A stretch of 64,000 bases of DNA, from positions 3,968,001-4,032,000 of the forward strand of contig NZ_RAPS01000001.1 of the NCBI RefSeq assembly GCF_003610255.1, given 5' to 3'. Numbering within the stretch: position 1 is the first letter of the stretch; every line of letters begins with the position of its first letter. Of this stretch, positions 38,577 through 48,062 are shown piece after piece. The DNA comes from Streptomyces sp. TLI_171. Lineage in GTDB: Bacteria; Actinomycetota; Actinomycetes; Streptomycetales; Streptomycetaceae. Made by a program: the position numbers and the translations under genes. The notes beneath the pieces were generated by a model. The model saw only the letters and a program-made list of their open reading frames with translations, was not told the DNA's origin and searched no databases.

Positions 38577-40718
38577 ATGTCCTGGTTCACGGCCCTCCGC
38601 GACACCGCGAAGGCCGGGCTGACCGTGGACCGCTCGCTCACCAACCCCAAGCGCGCCCTGCGCGGAGCGGTCGCCGCCGCTCTGGTGGTCTTCCCGACCC
38701 TCGCGGTGTTCGGGCCCGCGCAGGCCACCTCCGCCGCGATGGGCGGGTTCATCGCCGGCACCGCGACCTTCCAGCGCTCCTTCCGGCCGCGCGCCTCGCT
38801 GGCCCTGGCCGCCGCCGCCGGGCTCGGCCTGTCGACCTTCCTGGGCTACGTCGCGGTGGGCATCCCCGGCGCGTTCCCGGTGCTGCTGGCGGTCTGGGCG
38901 TTCGGCGCCGGCCTGGCCTGGGCGATCGGGCCGACCTCCGGGGTGGTCGCGGCCAACACCCTGGCCGTGATGATGGTGGTGGTGCAGCTGCCGGTCTCGG
39001 TGCCCACCGCGATCGAGCACGGGCTGCTCTGCTCGGTGGGCGGCGCCGTGCAGGCGCTGGTGATCACGGTCTGGCCGATCGACAGCTGGCGGGCCCAGCG
39101 CGACGCCCTCGCCGACATCTACGCCGGGCTCGGCGACTACGCGCGGCGGCTGCGGCACGACCCGGTCGCCGAGGTCGACCCGGAGCCGTTCATCGTCGGC
39201 CGGCAGGCCGCCCGGCTCACCGCCCGGCAGGCCCGCCGCCGCCCGCCCGAACTGCGCGGCCTGCGCACCATCGCCGAACGGATCCGCCCCGCCCTGGCCG
39301 CGCTGGCCGACCCCCGGGTGGGCGCCGCCGAGGAGGGCCCGGAGCGGGACCGGGCCCGCGAGGTGCTGGCCGCCGCCGCCGAGGTGCTGGACGCGCTGAC
39401 CCGGGCGATCCGCAGCGGGGACCCCGTCCGGCTGCCCAAGGACACCCCGGGCCTGGCACTGGCCCGCCCCGGCAGCGGCGAGGACCTGCTGCGCGGCGCC
39501 GCCCGCCGCTCCGCCCGCCGGCTGTCCGGCCTGCTCGGCCGGGCCGCCGACCGGCTGGACCGGCAGGACCTCAGCACCGTCTCCTCCCGCTCCACCCCCG
39601 GCGCCGGGCTGCGCCGCCCCCCGCTGGTCGAGGTGGTGCCCGCCGCGCTCGCCACCGTCGGGCGGCAGCTGCACAGGCACTCGGCGATCTTCCACCACGC
39701 CGTGCGGATGTCGGTGGTGGTCACCTCCGCTTACCTGGCGGCCCGGCTGCTGGGCATCGAGCACGGCTACTGGGCGCCGATGACCTCCGCGATGGTGATG
39801 CGCCCCGACTTCGCGCAGACCTTCAGCCGCGGCGTGGCCCGGGTGGCCGGCACCGCCACCGGCGTGCTGCTGTCCACCGCCGTGGTGCAGCTGTTCGACC
39901 CGGCCGACTGGGTGCTGGCGGTGCTGGCGGTCACCTGCATGGGCTTCGCCTACCTGACGATGCGCACCGGGTACGCGGTGATGACGGTGTCGATCTCCTC
40001 GTACGTGGTGTTCCTGCTCGGCCTGCAGCCGGGCGAGCCGGTGCAGCTGGCCGTGGACCGGGTGTCGATGACGCTGCTCGGCGGTTTCGTCGCGCTCGCC
40101 GCGTACGCGCTGTTCCCGACCTGGCAGACCGCCCGGCTGCCGGAGCGGCTCGCCGAGTGGCTGGCCTCCGCCGGGCGGTACGCGGCCGCGGTGTTCACCG
40201 CGTACGGCGCCCCGGCGGGCGGGCACACCGAGCAGGACGTGCGCCCGGCGCTGCTGGACGTCCGGGAGGCCCGCAGCGAGATGCTGGCCGCGCTCGACCG
40301 GGCCGAGGTGGAGCCGGTCCGGCACGCCGAGCAGGTGCCGGAGCTCAGCCGCAAGCAGTTCGACCGGGCCCGCTCGGCGGTCGGCATGCTGGACCGTTCG
40401 ACCGTCCTGCTGGAGGCCCACCTGCCCGCCGAGGACGCCCCGCCGGTGCCCGGCGCGGCCGCGTTCGGCGAGGAGCTGCGGGACGCCACCGCGATCGCCG
40501 CCGCGGCGATCCTGCTCGGCCAGGACGTCGACTTCGGCACGCTCCGCGAGGCCCACCGCACCTGGGACCACCAGCTGTCCGCGCTGCCCGGGGACGACCG
40601 GATCGACGTCACCCGGGCCGGGGCCCGGCTGATCATGCAGGCGCTCACCGAACTGGAGAAGGCCGTCCGGACGCGGCCGCAGGCCGCCCGCGAGGAGCCC
40701 GTACCGTTGGGGGCGTGA
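38577..40718 (+). CDS. FUSC family membrane transporter
   Basis: A 713-residue protein with two blocks of membrane helices (about residues 30-165 and 380-510), each followed by a long soluble helical segment, which is the layout of aromatic-acid exporter-like FUSC proteins. Motifs include YWAPMTSAMVMRPDFAQTFS and RVAGTATGVLL at the second block. The likely role is efflux of small hydrophobic compounds across the membrane, from family knowledge. ATG 38577 starts ten bases after the HTTM gene. Its stop overlaps the following methyltransferase start (GTGA). Confidence 0.88.
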   Translation: MSWFTALRDTAKAGLTVDRSLTNPKRALRGAVAAALVVFPTLAVFGPAQATSAAMGGFIAGTATFQRSFRPRASLALAAAAGLGLSTFLGYVAVGIPGAFPVLLAVWAFGAGLAWAIGPTSGVVAANTLAVMMVVVQLPVSVPTAIEHGLLCSVGGAVQALVITVWPIDSWRAQRDALADIYAGLGDYARRLRHDPVAEVDPEPFIVGRQAARLTARQARRRPPELRGLRTIAERIRPALAALADPRVGAAEEGPERDRAREVLAAAAEVLDALTRAIRSGDPVRLPKDTPGLALARPGSGEDLLRGAARRSARRLSGLLGRAADRLDRQDLSTVSSRSTPGAGLRRPPLVEVVPAALATVGRQLHRHSAIFHHAVRMSVVVTSAYLAARLLGIEHGYWAPMTSAMVMRPDFAQTFSRGVARVAGTATGVLLSTAVVQLFDPADWVLAVLAVTCMGFAYLTMRTGYAVMTVSISSYVVFLLGLQPGEPVQLAVDRVSMTLLGGFVALAAYALFPTWQTARLPERLAEWLASAGRYAAAVFTAYGAPAGGHTEQDVRPALLDVREARSEMLAALDRAEVEPVRHAEQVPELSRKQFDRARSAVGMLDRSTVLLEAHLPAEDAPPVPGAAAFGEELRDATAIAAAAILLGQDVDFGTLREAHRTWDHQLSALPGDDRIDVTRAGARLIMQALTELEKAVRTRPQAAREEPVPLGA

Positions 40719-41371
40719 GCGACACCTCGGTGCCCCAGCTGGGCGAGCAGTACGACCATCTCGCCGACGACCGCGAGATCGGCGTCGGCCCGCACCCCGA
40801 GCCGTGGCCCGACGACCCGCGCCTGGACCCGGAGCTGCTGGCCGCCGGCGACCGCCGCAACGTGGTCGACGAGTACCGCTACTGGCGGCACGAGGCGATC
40901 GTCGCCGATCTGGACACCCGCCGGCACGGCTTCCACGTCGCCGTCGAGAACTGGCAGCACGACTTCAACATCGGCTCGGTGGTGCGCACCGCGAACGCCT
41001 TCCTGGCCGGCGAGGTGCACATCGTCGGCCGCCGCCGCTGGAACCGGCGCGGCGCCATGGTCACCGACCGGTACCAGCACGTCCGGCACCACGACTCGGT
41101 GGCCTCGCTGGCCGCCTACGCCGCCGAGCGCGGGCTGCCGATCATCGGCATCGACAACCTGCCGGGCGCCGTCCCGCTGGAGAGCTACCCGCTGCCGGAG
41201 CGCTGCGTGCTGCTGTTCGGCCAGGAGGGCCCCGGGCTGACCCCGGAGGCGTGGCGGCACTCGACGGCGGTCTGCTCGATCGCCCAGTTCGGCTCCACCC
41301 GCTCGATCAACGCGGGCGCGGCCGCCGCCATCGCCATGCACGCGTGGGTGCGGGAGCACGCCGCCGGCTGA
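40715..41371 (+). CDS. TrmH-family (SPOUT) RNA 2'-O-methyltransferase
   Basis: A 218-residue SPOUT enzyme that methylates ribose in tRNA or rRNA. The knot motifs are clear: NWQHDFNIGSVVRTANAFLA (motif 1), LLFGQEGPGLTPEAW (motif 2) and IAQFGSTRSINAGAAAAIAM (motif 3). GTG 40715 overlaps the FUSC stop by four bases. The RNA target cannot be told from sequence. Functional linkage to FUSC is not evident; the coupling may be only co-expression. Confidence 0.9.
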   Translation: MSDTSVPQLGEQYDHLADDREIGVGPHPEPWPDDPRLDPELLAAGDRRNVVDEYRYWRHEAIVADLDTRRHGFHVAVENWQHDFNIGSVVRTANAFLAGEVHIVGRRRWNRRGAMVTDRYQHVRHHDSVASLAAYAAERGLPIIGIDNLPGAVPLESYPLPERCVLLFGQEGPGLTPEAWRHSTAVCSIAQFGSTRSINAGAAAAIAMHAWVREHAAG

Positions 41372-41396
41372 GCGGCGCGCCCCCGCCGCGGGGCCG

Positions 41397-42662
41397 TCAG
41401 GAGAACAGCAGCCGCCAGGTGTGCGGGCCCGGGTAGCCGTCCGCCTCGGCGCCGGTCCAGCCCTGGGCGCGCTGGAAGGCCTGCACGTTCAGCCGGTCCG
41501 CCTCGCCCCAGTCCCGGCTCGGGCCCTCCCGGTACGCGCCGCCGAACCCCTTCTTCACCAGCTGCTGCCCGAGTTGCAGGACGGAGTCGTTCACCTGGCC
41601 GGGACCGAACCTGTCCGCGCCCGGGAAGGCCGGCGCCTGCTGCGGCGGCGGCGGGGACGGGGCGCCCGCGGCGGGCGGGATGTCCTTGCCCTTGTGACGC
41701 ACCAGCAGGTCCCAGGTGTCCTTGCCCGGGTAGCCGTCCGCCTCGGCGCCGCGCCAGCCCTGCGCCAGCTGGAACGCCTCGGTGGCCTTCCGGTCCGCCT
41801 CGCCCCAGTCCGGGCTCGGCCCCTCGTGGTAGAACCGGGCCGCGCCGCGCTCCACCAGCATCGTCCCCAGCCGGGTCACGTACGGGTTGACCTTGCCCGG
41901 CCCGAACTTGTCCGTGCCCGGGAAGGCGTCCGCGCCGTCCGGCACGGGCATCGGCTGGCTCAACCCCTTGTACCGGTACGGCAGGTAGCTTGCCGCGTGG
42001 CTCCAGTACGCGTACGGAGTGGCCCTCTTGGTGGTGCTCGGGCGGGTCTGCTCCAGCGCGGTGTACTTGGTGTGCGCCGCGTCCACCCAGCCGCCGAACA
42101 GCACCGCGTGCGAGCCGCCCTCCGGGTCCGCCGGGTTGTTGTAGATCAGCGCGTCGCCCGGCTGCAGGTCGTCCTTCGAGATCCGCTCCGCGAAGTTGGG
42201 CAGCGTCCAGGTGGTCTGGCTGCTGCCCAGGCCCCAGGCCATCGACACGAAGCCCGAGCAGTCCTGGCGGTAGCCGTCCGACCAGTAACTGCCCATGCTG
42301 TACGGCACCTTCCGGTCGACCCAGGTCTGCGCCCGGCGCATGATCTCCGCCCGGGTGGTGGCCGGCTGGGCGGTCAGGGCCCGCTGGGACGGGCCGTCCT
42401 CGCCGTACAGTCCGGAGACCTCGCCCTGCGGCGAGCCGGGTATCTGGGGGCCGGTGTCCGTTCCCGGCGCCGCCACGGCTGTCGCGGCCGTTCCGCTGCC
42501 CAGGACACCGCCGATCGCGGCCAGCAGCACGGCCGCCCGGCGCGCCCCGCAGGCGGGGCCGTGCCCCGACCGGGCGGCCAGCAGCCGGGCTCGCCGACGG
42601 TCGTTGCAACCGCCGCAGACACAGGATTCGTCCGGCTCGACCTCGCTGAACTCCATCAGCAC
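41397..42662 (-). CDS. Secreted NlpC/P60-like peptidoglycan hydrolase with two peptidoglycan-binding modules
   Basis: A 421-residue protein. The N-terminus has an unusual Cys cluster (SCVCGGC, residues 13-19) and Arg-rich stretch, then a signal-like helix at residues 41-64. An NlpC/P60-type domain follows, with nucleophile Cys135 in DCSGFVSMAW and His185 in GGSHAVLFGGW. Two repeated wall-binding modules of about 65 residues each (FYHEGPSPDWGEADRKATEA and AYREGPSRDWGEADRLNVQA) complete it. It should cut stem peptides of peptidoglycan outside the cell. The start is GTG 42662 or ATG 42656. The 5' leader is strongly structured. Confidence 0.85.
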   Translation of the reverse strand: MLMEFSEVEPDESCVCGGCNDRRRARLLAARSGHGPACGARRAAVLLAAIGGVLGSGTAATAVAAPGTDTGPQIPGSPQGEVSGLYGEDGPSQRALTAQPATTRAEIMRRAQTWVDRKVPYSMGSYWSDGYRQDCSGFVSMAWGLGSSQTTWTLPNFAERISKDDLQPGDALIYNNPADPEGGSHAVLFGGWVDAAHTKYTALEQTRPSTTKRATPYAYWSHAASYLPYRYKGLSQPMPVPDGADAFPGTDKFGPGKVNPYVTRLGTMLVERGAARFYHEGPSPDWGEADRKATEAFQLAQGWRGAEADGYPGKDTWDLLVRHKGKDIPPAAGAPSPPPPQQAPAFPGADRFGPGQVNDSVLQLGQQLVKKGFGGAYREGPSRDWGEADRLNVQAFQRAQGWTGAEADGYPGPHTWRLLFS

Positions 42663-42671
42663 GGGTGGGAC

Positions 42672-42714
42672 CTGCCTTTCCTCGGTGAGTGGGACTCACC
42701 TTCCTCGGAGGCAG
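42672..42714 (-). promoter_or_regulatory. Structured 5' leader of the hydrolase gene covering its ribosome site
   Basis: Read on the minus strand, CTGCCT pairs with AGGCAG across an inner GGTGAGT/ACTCACC hairpin, and a direct repeat CCGAGGAA flanks that hairpin. The AGGCAG arm overlaps the presumed ribosome-binding site in front of the hydrolase start. Two further inverted repeats lie upstream: CCTGAT/ATCAGG at 42727-42743 and GGTTC/GAACC at 42750-42763. The layout suggests translational control. No known riboswitch core could be recognised. Confidence 0.5.
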
Positions 42715-42823
42715 TGGTGCGGACCACCTGATAGGGCATCAGGCAGGGCGGTTCGGGTGAACCCGCGCACCGCGGGGTCGGGCGTGGCGCGGCCGGCTGC
42801 GCCGGGGGCGGGCGGGGAGTGGG

Positions 42824-43870
42824 TCACTCCCACTGCCAGCGGATGCCGACCTGGCCGGGTTGCTGGTCGGCGGTGAGGACGTGGGCGCTGGCGGAGGCGC
42901 CGATCCAGAGGGGTTCGCGGTGGTTGTCGGTCTCGGTGCCGGGGGTGCGGTCGAAGCGTTCGCACTGGACGGGGACGGTGACCGGGTCGAAGTGCACCTG
43001 GAGGACGTACTCCCGGACCGGCGCGGCGAAGAAGCGGCCGTAGTCGGTGGTGGGGCCGGAGTCGGGGATCTGCACCTCGTACTCGAGGACGGTGGAGTCG
43101 CCGAGCGCGAGCGGCCGGTCGAGCAGGAGCTCGGCGACCAGCAGCCCGCTGAGCGGACGGCGGCGGACCCGGCCGAGGCGGGCGTGCCGGACGGAGGTGA
43201 TCTCGGGGCAGATCTCGACGCCCTCGTCCGCCTTGTGGACCACGACGTGCCGGGTGACGCCGTCCACGGTGGCGCGGACCACCTGGCGCATCCGCAGCAG
43301 GTGGCCGCGGCGGGAGGCGTCGACGTAGTAGGCGTCGTGGATGGACTGGCGTTCCAGCTGCCCGGCCGGCGGGGCGTCGAGTTCGGCGAAGACCTCGGCG
43401 AGTTCGGCCTGGCCGGGCCAGACCTGTTCGACCCGCAGGCCGTCGGGGGCGGGGCCCTGGGTGACCCAGCGGCCGCGCGGGCGGGGCGGGCCGAGCAGCG
43501 CGGTGAGGGCGGTGTGGCGCAGGCCGAGGAGTTCCTCCAGCAGGTGGACGGCGCGCAGCGAGGTGGCGCGTTCGGGCTGGCTGCGGCCGCGCCGCCAGTA
43601 GCTGAGGGTGGTGACGCTGACCCGGACGCCCTGCTTGGCGAGGGCGGCGCGGATCCGGTCCAGGCTGAGTCCGCTGTTCTCGATCGCGGAGTTGAGGACC
43701 TCGGCGAAGCCGCTCTGCGGCGGCGCGGGGGCGGCCGCCGGCGGCGGGGCGGCGGGAGGTGGTTCGGCCGACGGCTCGGCGGGTCCGGCCACGGGCCGCT
43801 GCTCGCTTCCGGGTTCGCGTTGACCGACCAGTCGGAGCCGGCCGGCGTGCTGCGGTTGCTGTGAGCCCAT
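42824..43870 (-). CDS. XRE-family helix-turn-helix protein with a large C-terminal domain
   Basis: A 348-residue protein. After a Pro/Ala-rich tail, residues about 55-115 hold an XRE-type fold (LSLDRIRAALAKQGVRVSVT, then TLSYWRRGRSQPERATSLRA). The last 200 residues are mostly beta-strand (SIHDAYYVDASRRGHLLRMR, IPDSGPTTDYGRFFAAP, YVLQVHFDPVTVP) and match no domain I can name. ATG 43870 is the natural start. It lies 161 bases before the wall hydrolase gene in the same direction, so control of that gene is possible, but the operator is unknown. Confidence 0.82.
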   Translation of the reverse strand: MGSQQPQHAGRLRLVGQREPGSEQRPVAGPAEPSAEPPPAAPPPAAAPAPPQSGFAEVLNSAIENSGLSLDRIRAALAKQGVRVSVTTLSYWRRGRSQPERATSLRAVHLLEELLGLRHTALTALLGPPRPRGRWVTQGPAPDGLRVEQVWPGQAELAEVFAELDAPPAGQLERQSIHDAYYVDASRRGHLLRMRQVVRATVDGVTRHVVVHKADEGVEICPEITSVRHARLGRVRRRPLSGLLVAELLLDRPLALGDSTVLEYEVQIPDSGPTTDYGRFFAAPVREYVLQVHFDPVTVPVQCERFDRTPGTETDNHREPLWIGASASAHVLTADQQPGQVGIRWQWE

Positions 43871-44069
43871 GCGACACCTTCCCCACCCGGCGGGTTCGGC
43901 GGGTTCACCCCGGCTCCACGGCAGCGGTGGTGCGTCGGTGGTGCGCCGCCGAGCGTGTGGGAACCCTATTGAGGTTTGAGAGGCTACGTCATCAATCAGG
44001 ACATATGACAGTGGTCACGACAAGCATTTCGCAGACGGATCGAACAGGAAACACTCCTGACACACGGGT

Positions 44070-44100
44070 GCCGGAAGGACCCGTGCGGGGCCCTTCCGGC
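44070..44100 (-). terminator. Terminator downstream of the sedolisin gene
   Basis: GCCGGAAGG (44070-44078) pairs with CCTTCCGGC (44092-44100), with further CCC/GGG pairing inside. It begins 18 bases after the leftward gene ends. The rest of the 43871-44117 gap shows no gene. Confidence 0.7.
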
Positions 44101-44117
44101 GAGGTGTTGACGCTGGG

Positions 44118-46283
44118 TCAGGAGACGGTGAGCGCGGTGTCGTCGACCACGAAGCTGGTCTGCAGCGAGGAGTCCTCGACGCCGTTGAACTTCACGGTGA
44201 CGGTCTGGCCCGCGTACGAGGACAGGTCGATGGTCTTCTGCGCGTAGCCGGTGCCCTTGTTGAGGTTGGAGTACACCGCGACCGAGGTGCCGTTGACGGT
44301 GACGGTCAGCTTGTCGTACGCGCTCGTCGTGGTGGTCTCGGCGGTGTCGACGTGCAGCCAGAAGCTCAGCGAGGCCTTGCAGCCGGTCGGGATCGCCACC
44401 GCCTGGGACAGGCTGTCGGTGTGGGCCGAGCCGTAGCCGTTCATCCACGCCTTCCAGGAGCCGCCGTGGGCGGCCTCCGAGGCGGAGTTGTCGACCACGC
44501 CGGAGGAGGCGGTCCAGGGGCTGGCGGTGCCGGTCTCGAAACCGGGGTTGCCGAGCAGCTGGGCGGCGGTGCAGGTGCCGGGCGGCGGGGTGGTGCCGCC
44601 GGAGCCGAGCAGCGCGTTGGCCAGGCCGTCGGCGACCGGGGTGCCCCAGCCGGTGACCTGGTCGTAGCCGGTCTTGGTGGAGAAGTCCTGGTTGGCGCCG
44701 GTGGTCACGTCGTGGAACGAAGTGCCGTACGAGGACGAGTTGGTGACGGCGTAGATCTTCGGGTTGGCCTCGCCGAGGACGGGCTTGGCCGCGGCGGCCG
44801 CCTTCTGGTTGTACAGCGCGGCGAAGCCGGACCACAGCGGGGCGGCCGCGGAGGTGCCGCCGTAGACCTGCCAGCCGGGGGCGCTGGTGCCCTGGGTGTA
44901 GATCGCGAAGCCGCTGTTCGGGTCGGCGTTGGAGGACACGTCCGGGACGGTGCGCATGGTGCCGCTCACGCCGGTGCCGGTCTGCCAGGTCGGCTTGGCG
45001 AACTGGGTGGAGACGCCGCCGCCGGCGGTGCTCCAGGCGCTCTCCGAGCTGTAGGTGGTGCCGGAGACCTTGAGGTTGGTGCCGCCGACGCCGGTGTTGT
45101 ACGGGCTGGAGGCGGGGAAGTCCACGGCCTTTACGGTGGATCCGGAGGTGGAGCGGGTGCAGTCCCGGGAGCCGTCGTCGCCGGAGGCGGAGAAGATCGA
45201 GATGCCCTGGGCGGCGGCCTGCTTGAAGGAGTTGTTCACCGCGGTCATCGAGGAGGCGGTGGTGTCCGGCTCGCAGGAGCCCCAGGAGATGGAGATGACC
45301 GAGACCCGGTTGTCCGCGACGATCTTGGCGGCCATGTCGATCTCGCCCTGGTCGCTGTTGGGGGCCTCGTACACCAGCTGGGTGGCCTTGGGGGCGACGC
45401 CGCGGACGATCTCGGAGTCCAGCTCCACCTCGCCCTGGCCGTCGCCGGGCTTGGAGTCGTAGTTCGCGCCGTCCACCGAGACCGTGCTGACCGCCGGGCC
45501 GGACAGGCCGAACTGGCTGTCGTAGGTGGTCAGGTTGGTGGACTTGTAGCCGTCGAACTCCCAGAGCGCCACGGTGGTGCCGGTGCCGTCGGCGCCCAGC
45601 TGGTTCAGCCGGTAGGCGCCGTCGTAGGTGGCCGGGCCGAAGCCGGACGGGGTGGCGTGCGGGGTGGCGGCGCCGGGCTTGGCGATCCGGGTGGTGCGCA
45701 CGGTGTGGTCGTTGAGGCCGCTGACGCCCTCCACCACGCCGGCCAGCGCGGCCGGCACCGAGGCGGCGGCGTCGTTGGCGAAGAACGCCCGGCCGTCCTG
45801 CTGCGGGTCGGTGTAGGTCGACTCGTGGGTGCCGAAGGCGGCGGCGATCTGCGCGCTGGTGCCGGTGGCGTTCACCACCTGGCGGTTGGCGCTCACCGAG
45901 TCGACGGTCAGGCCCTGGGCGGCCAGGAAGGCGCGCACCTGGTCGACGTCGGCGGCGCTCGGGCCGAACCGCTCGGTGAATTGGGCGGGCGTCAGGTAAT
46001 GCCCGTACTCGGCGGTGCCGGGGGTGCCGACCGCGGCCAGGAACCGGTCCAGTTCGGCGGTGTTGCGCAGCTTCAGCGAGACCGCCACGGATATCTTCCG
46101 GTCGGCGGGGACGTCGCCCTGCTTGTGCGAGCGGGCCACCGCGGGCGTGACGGTCTGCGGCAGGGCCACCCGGGCGGCGGCGTTCGGGGTCGGCGCCGCC
46201 TGGGCGGTGCCGACGCCCAGGGAGACGGCGGTGAGGGGAAGGACAGCGAGAGCTGCGGCAAGGGCGAGCGAGCGGGGTCGCAC
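44118..46283 (-). CDS. S53 family peptidase (sedolisin) with C-terminal beta-sandwich domain
   Basis: Secreted acid-type serine-carboxyl protease of 721 residues. It has a signal peptide (residues 1-30, cleaved near AQAA), a pro-domain to about residue 200, and a catalytic domain. The S-E-D triad is visible as Glu285 and Asp289 (GEVELDSE), Asp369 (SASGDDG) and Ser478 (YGGTSAAAP). A calcium loop lies near residue 525 (FHDVTTGAN, then [11 protein letters not shown]). A C-terminal domain from about residue 575 ([10 protein letters not shown] through [10 protein letters not shown]) resembles carbohydrate- or galactose-binding sandwiches. GTG 46283 has GGAGG upstream. Confidence 0.93.
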   Translation of the reverse strand: MRPRSLALAAALAVLPLTAVSLGVGTAQAAPTPNAAARVALPQTVTPAVARSHKQGDVPADRKISVAVSLKLRNTAELDRFLAAVGTPGTAEYGHYLTPAQFTERFGPSAADVDQVRAFLAAQGLTVDSVSANRQVVNATGTSAQIAAAFGTHESTYTDPQQDGRAFFANDAAASVPAALAGVVEGVSGLNDHTVRTTRIAKPGAATPHATPSGFGPATYDGAYRLNQLGADGTGTTVALWEFDGYKSTNLTTYDSQFGLSGPAVSTVSVDGANYDSKPGDGQGEVELDSEIVRGVAPKATQLVYEAPNSDQGEIDMAAKIVADNRVSVISISWGSCEPDTTASSMTAVNNSFKQAAAQGISIFSASGDDGSRDCTRSTSGSTVKAVDFPASSPYNTGVGGTNLKVSGTTYSSESAWSTAGGGVSTQFAKPTWQTGTGVSGTMRTVPDVSSNADPNSGFAIYTQGTSAPGWQVYGGTSAAAPLWSGFAALYNQKAAAAAKPVLGEANPKIYAVTNSSSYGTSFHDVTTGANQDFSTKTGYDQVTGWGTPVADGLANALLGSGGTTPPPGTCTAAQLLGNPGFETGTASPWTASSGVVDNSASEAAHGGSWKAWMNGYGSAHTDSLSQAVAIPTGCKASLSFWLHVDTAETTTTSAYDKLTVTVNGTSVAVYSNLNKGTGYAQKTIDLSSYAGQTVTVKFNGVEDSSLQTSFVVDDTALTVS

Positions 46284-46412
46284 GGGCTCCTCCGGAAATC
46301 TGGGGGCGTTCCGGGTTCGAAAACGCTCGCCAGAATCTCTCAGAGAACTCTCGGGAAAAGGCCCATGCCTGAGCAATTGCTTACTAAAAAACAGTCAACT
46401 GTGGAACGGAAA

Positions 46413-46440
46413 GGGAATTCAGTTCATTCACTGAATTCCC
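46413..46440 (-). terminator. Terminator after the FAD monooxygenase gene
   Basis: GGGAATTCAGT and ACTGAATTCCC form an 11-bp stem around a six-base loop. On the minus strand TTTCCGTTCC follows the stem. The surrounding 80 bases are unusually AT-rich for the window and may also carry the sedolisin promoter. Confidence 0.75.
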
Positions 46441-46459
46441 GTCCGGTATCAAGTGAATG

Positions 46460-47935
46460 TCAGGGACGGCCCAGCCACTGGCTCAGCGCGGCCCGCAGCT
46501 CGCCGCGGGTCGGGTCGGCGCAGGCCCAGGCCGCGTAGCCGTCCGGGCGGACCAGCAGCACGGTGTCGCGCAGCTTGCCGTGCGGGTCGGCGGGCGCGGC
46601 GGTGACCACCCGCTCCGCCCAGGAGTCGGCGACCGACAGCTCGTCGTTGCTGATCAGCACGAACCGGCCGGGGCGCAGCGCCTCGTGCAGCCGCGCTGGG
46701 CCGCCGGGCACGTCGACGGCCAGCCGCAGGTCGGGGACCCGGCGGCCGGCCAGCGGGTGCGCACCCTTCTCGGCGGGGTAGGCGTGGGCGATGCCGGAGA
46801 CCTGCTTGGCGCCCAACTCGGCCAGCGGGCCCAGGTGTCCGGCGGCCGCGCCGAGCGCGGAGCGCAGCGCCCGGGTCGGGGCGTGCCGGCCCTGGGCCAG
46901 CCGGACCAGGGCGCCGGAGCTGCGCAGCACGGCCCGGCCGACCGGGTGCCGTTCGGTCTGGTACGTGTCCAACAGCGCGTCAGGTGCCCAGCCGCGGACG
47001 GCGGCGACCAGCTTCCAGCTCAGGTTGGCGGCGTCCTGCAGGCCGGTGTTCATGCCCTGGCCGCCGGCCGGGGAGTGGCAGTGCGCGGCGTCGCCGGCCA
47101 GGAACACCCGGCCGGAGCGGTAGCTGGGCGCCTGCCGCTCGTCGCTGTGGAAGCGGGAGGTCCAGCGGGCCTCGGTCAGCCCGTGGTCCCGGCCCATCAC
47201 CTCGCGCAGCAGCTCGGCGAGTTCGGGCAGCACCACCGGGTCGGAGTCGGGCCGCTGGCGCTCGCGGTCCCAGCCGATCACCCGGTACCAGCCGTCGCCG
47301 AACGGGGCGAGGAAGGCGAAACCGGCGTCGCCGGCGCCGGCCGTGAACGGCTCCTCGGGCGCGTGCTCCAGCCGGACGTCGGCCAGCATCACCGAGCGCA
47401 CCACCGACTCGCCCGGGAACGGGATGCCGAGCAGGTCGCGGACCGCGGATCGCACGCCGTCCGCGCCGACCGCGTAGCGGGCCCGCAGCCGCTGCTCGCC
47501 GTCGGCGGTGCGGGCGGTCAGCGTGACGCCCTCCGGGTCCTGCCGCAGGCCCGTCACCTCGGCGCCGCGGCGCAGCTCGACGCCCGCCTTGACGGCCCGC
47601 TCGCGCAGCACCCGCTCGGTGTTGGACTGCGGGGTGATCAGGACGAACGGGAAGCGGGTGGGCAGCCCGGCGAGGTCGACCCGGAGCCGGCCGAACACCT
47701 GCAGCGAGGGCATCGCCGGGCCGGTGGCGAGCAGTTCGTCGGCCAGGCCGCGGGCGTCCAGCAGTTCCAGGGTGCGGGCGTGCACGGCGAACGCCCTGGT
47801 CAGGTTGGACTCCTCGGCGCGCTTCTCCAGCACCGTCACCCGCAGGCCGGCCGCGGCCAGGTCGCCCGCCAGCAGCAGGCCGGTCGGCCCGGCGCCGGCC
47901 ACCAGCACATCGGCGGTGAACTCCGTCTCGGACAT
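46460..47935 (-). CDS. FAD-dependent aromatic monooxygenase (PHBH/RdmE type)
   Basis: A 491-residue flavoprotein of the class A hydroxylases. It has GAGPTG (residues 14-19) for FAD, VGADGVRSAVRDLLG (the DG motif), and FLAGDAAHCHSPAGGQGMNT, then the Rossmann-linked tail, which ends in a thioredoxin-like C-terminal region typical of polyketide hydroxylases. Such enzymes hydroxylate polyketides or phenols using NAD(P)H and oxygen. No biosynthetic gene cluster lies around it, so the substrate is unknown. ATG 47935 follows GGGGAGAG. Monocistronic. Confidence 0.9.
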   Translation of the reverse strand: MSETEFTADVLVAGAGPTGLLLAGDLAAAGLRVTVLEKRAEESNLTRAFAVHARTLELLDARGLADELLATGPAMPSLQVFGRLRVDLAGLPTRFPFVLITPQSNTERVLRERAVKAGVELRRGAEVTGLRQDPEGVTLTARTADGEQRLRARYAVGADGVRSAVRDLLGIPFPGESVVRSVMLADVRLEHAPEEPFTAGAGDAGFAFLAPFGDGWYRVIGWDRERQRPDSDPVVLPELAELLREVMGRDHGLTEARWTSRFHSDERQAPSYRSGRVFLAGDAAHCHSPAGGQGMNTGLQDAANLSWKLVAAVRGWAPDALLDTYQTERHPVGRAVLRSSGALVRLAQGRHAPTRALRSALGAAAGHLGPLAELGAKQVSGIAHAYPAEKGAHPLAGRRVPDLRLAVDVPGGPARLHEALRPGRFVLISNDELSVADSWAERVVTAAPADPHGKLRDTVLLVRPDGYAAWACADPTRGELRAALSQWLGRP

Positions 47936-48062
47936 CCGTCTCTCCCCTCGTGTTCGGCTGTCGGCCGGGGCCACCGGCCGGAGTCCACGGGCGGCCGGGT
48001 TCTCAGCGCGCTCTCAGACTGCCATCATCGCGGGCCCATCAGGGGCTGTGAACCTCCTTCCC

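Noticed and set aside
42663..42823. c-di-AMP (ydaO-type) riboswitch before the wall hydrolase gene
   Set aside because: The conserved core could not be recognised in the leader; only simple inverted repeats are visible.
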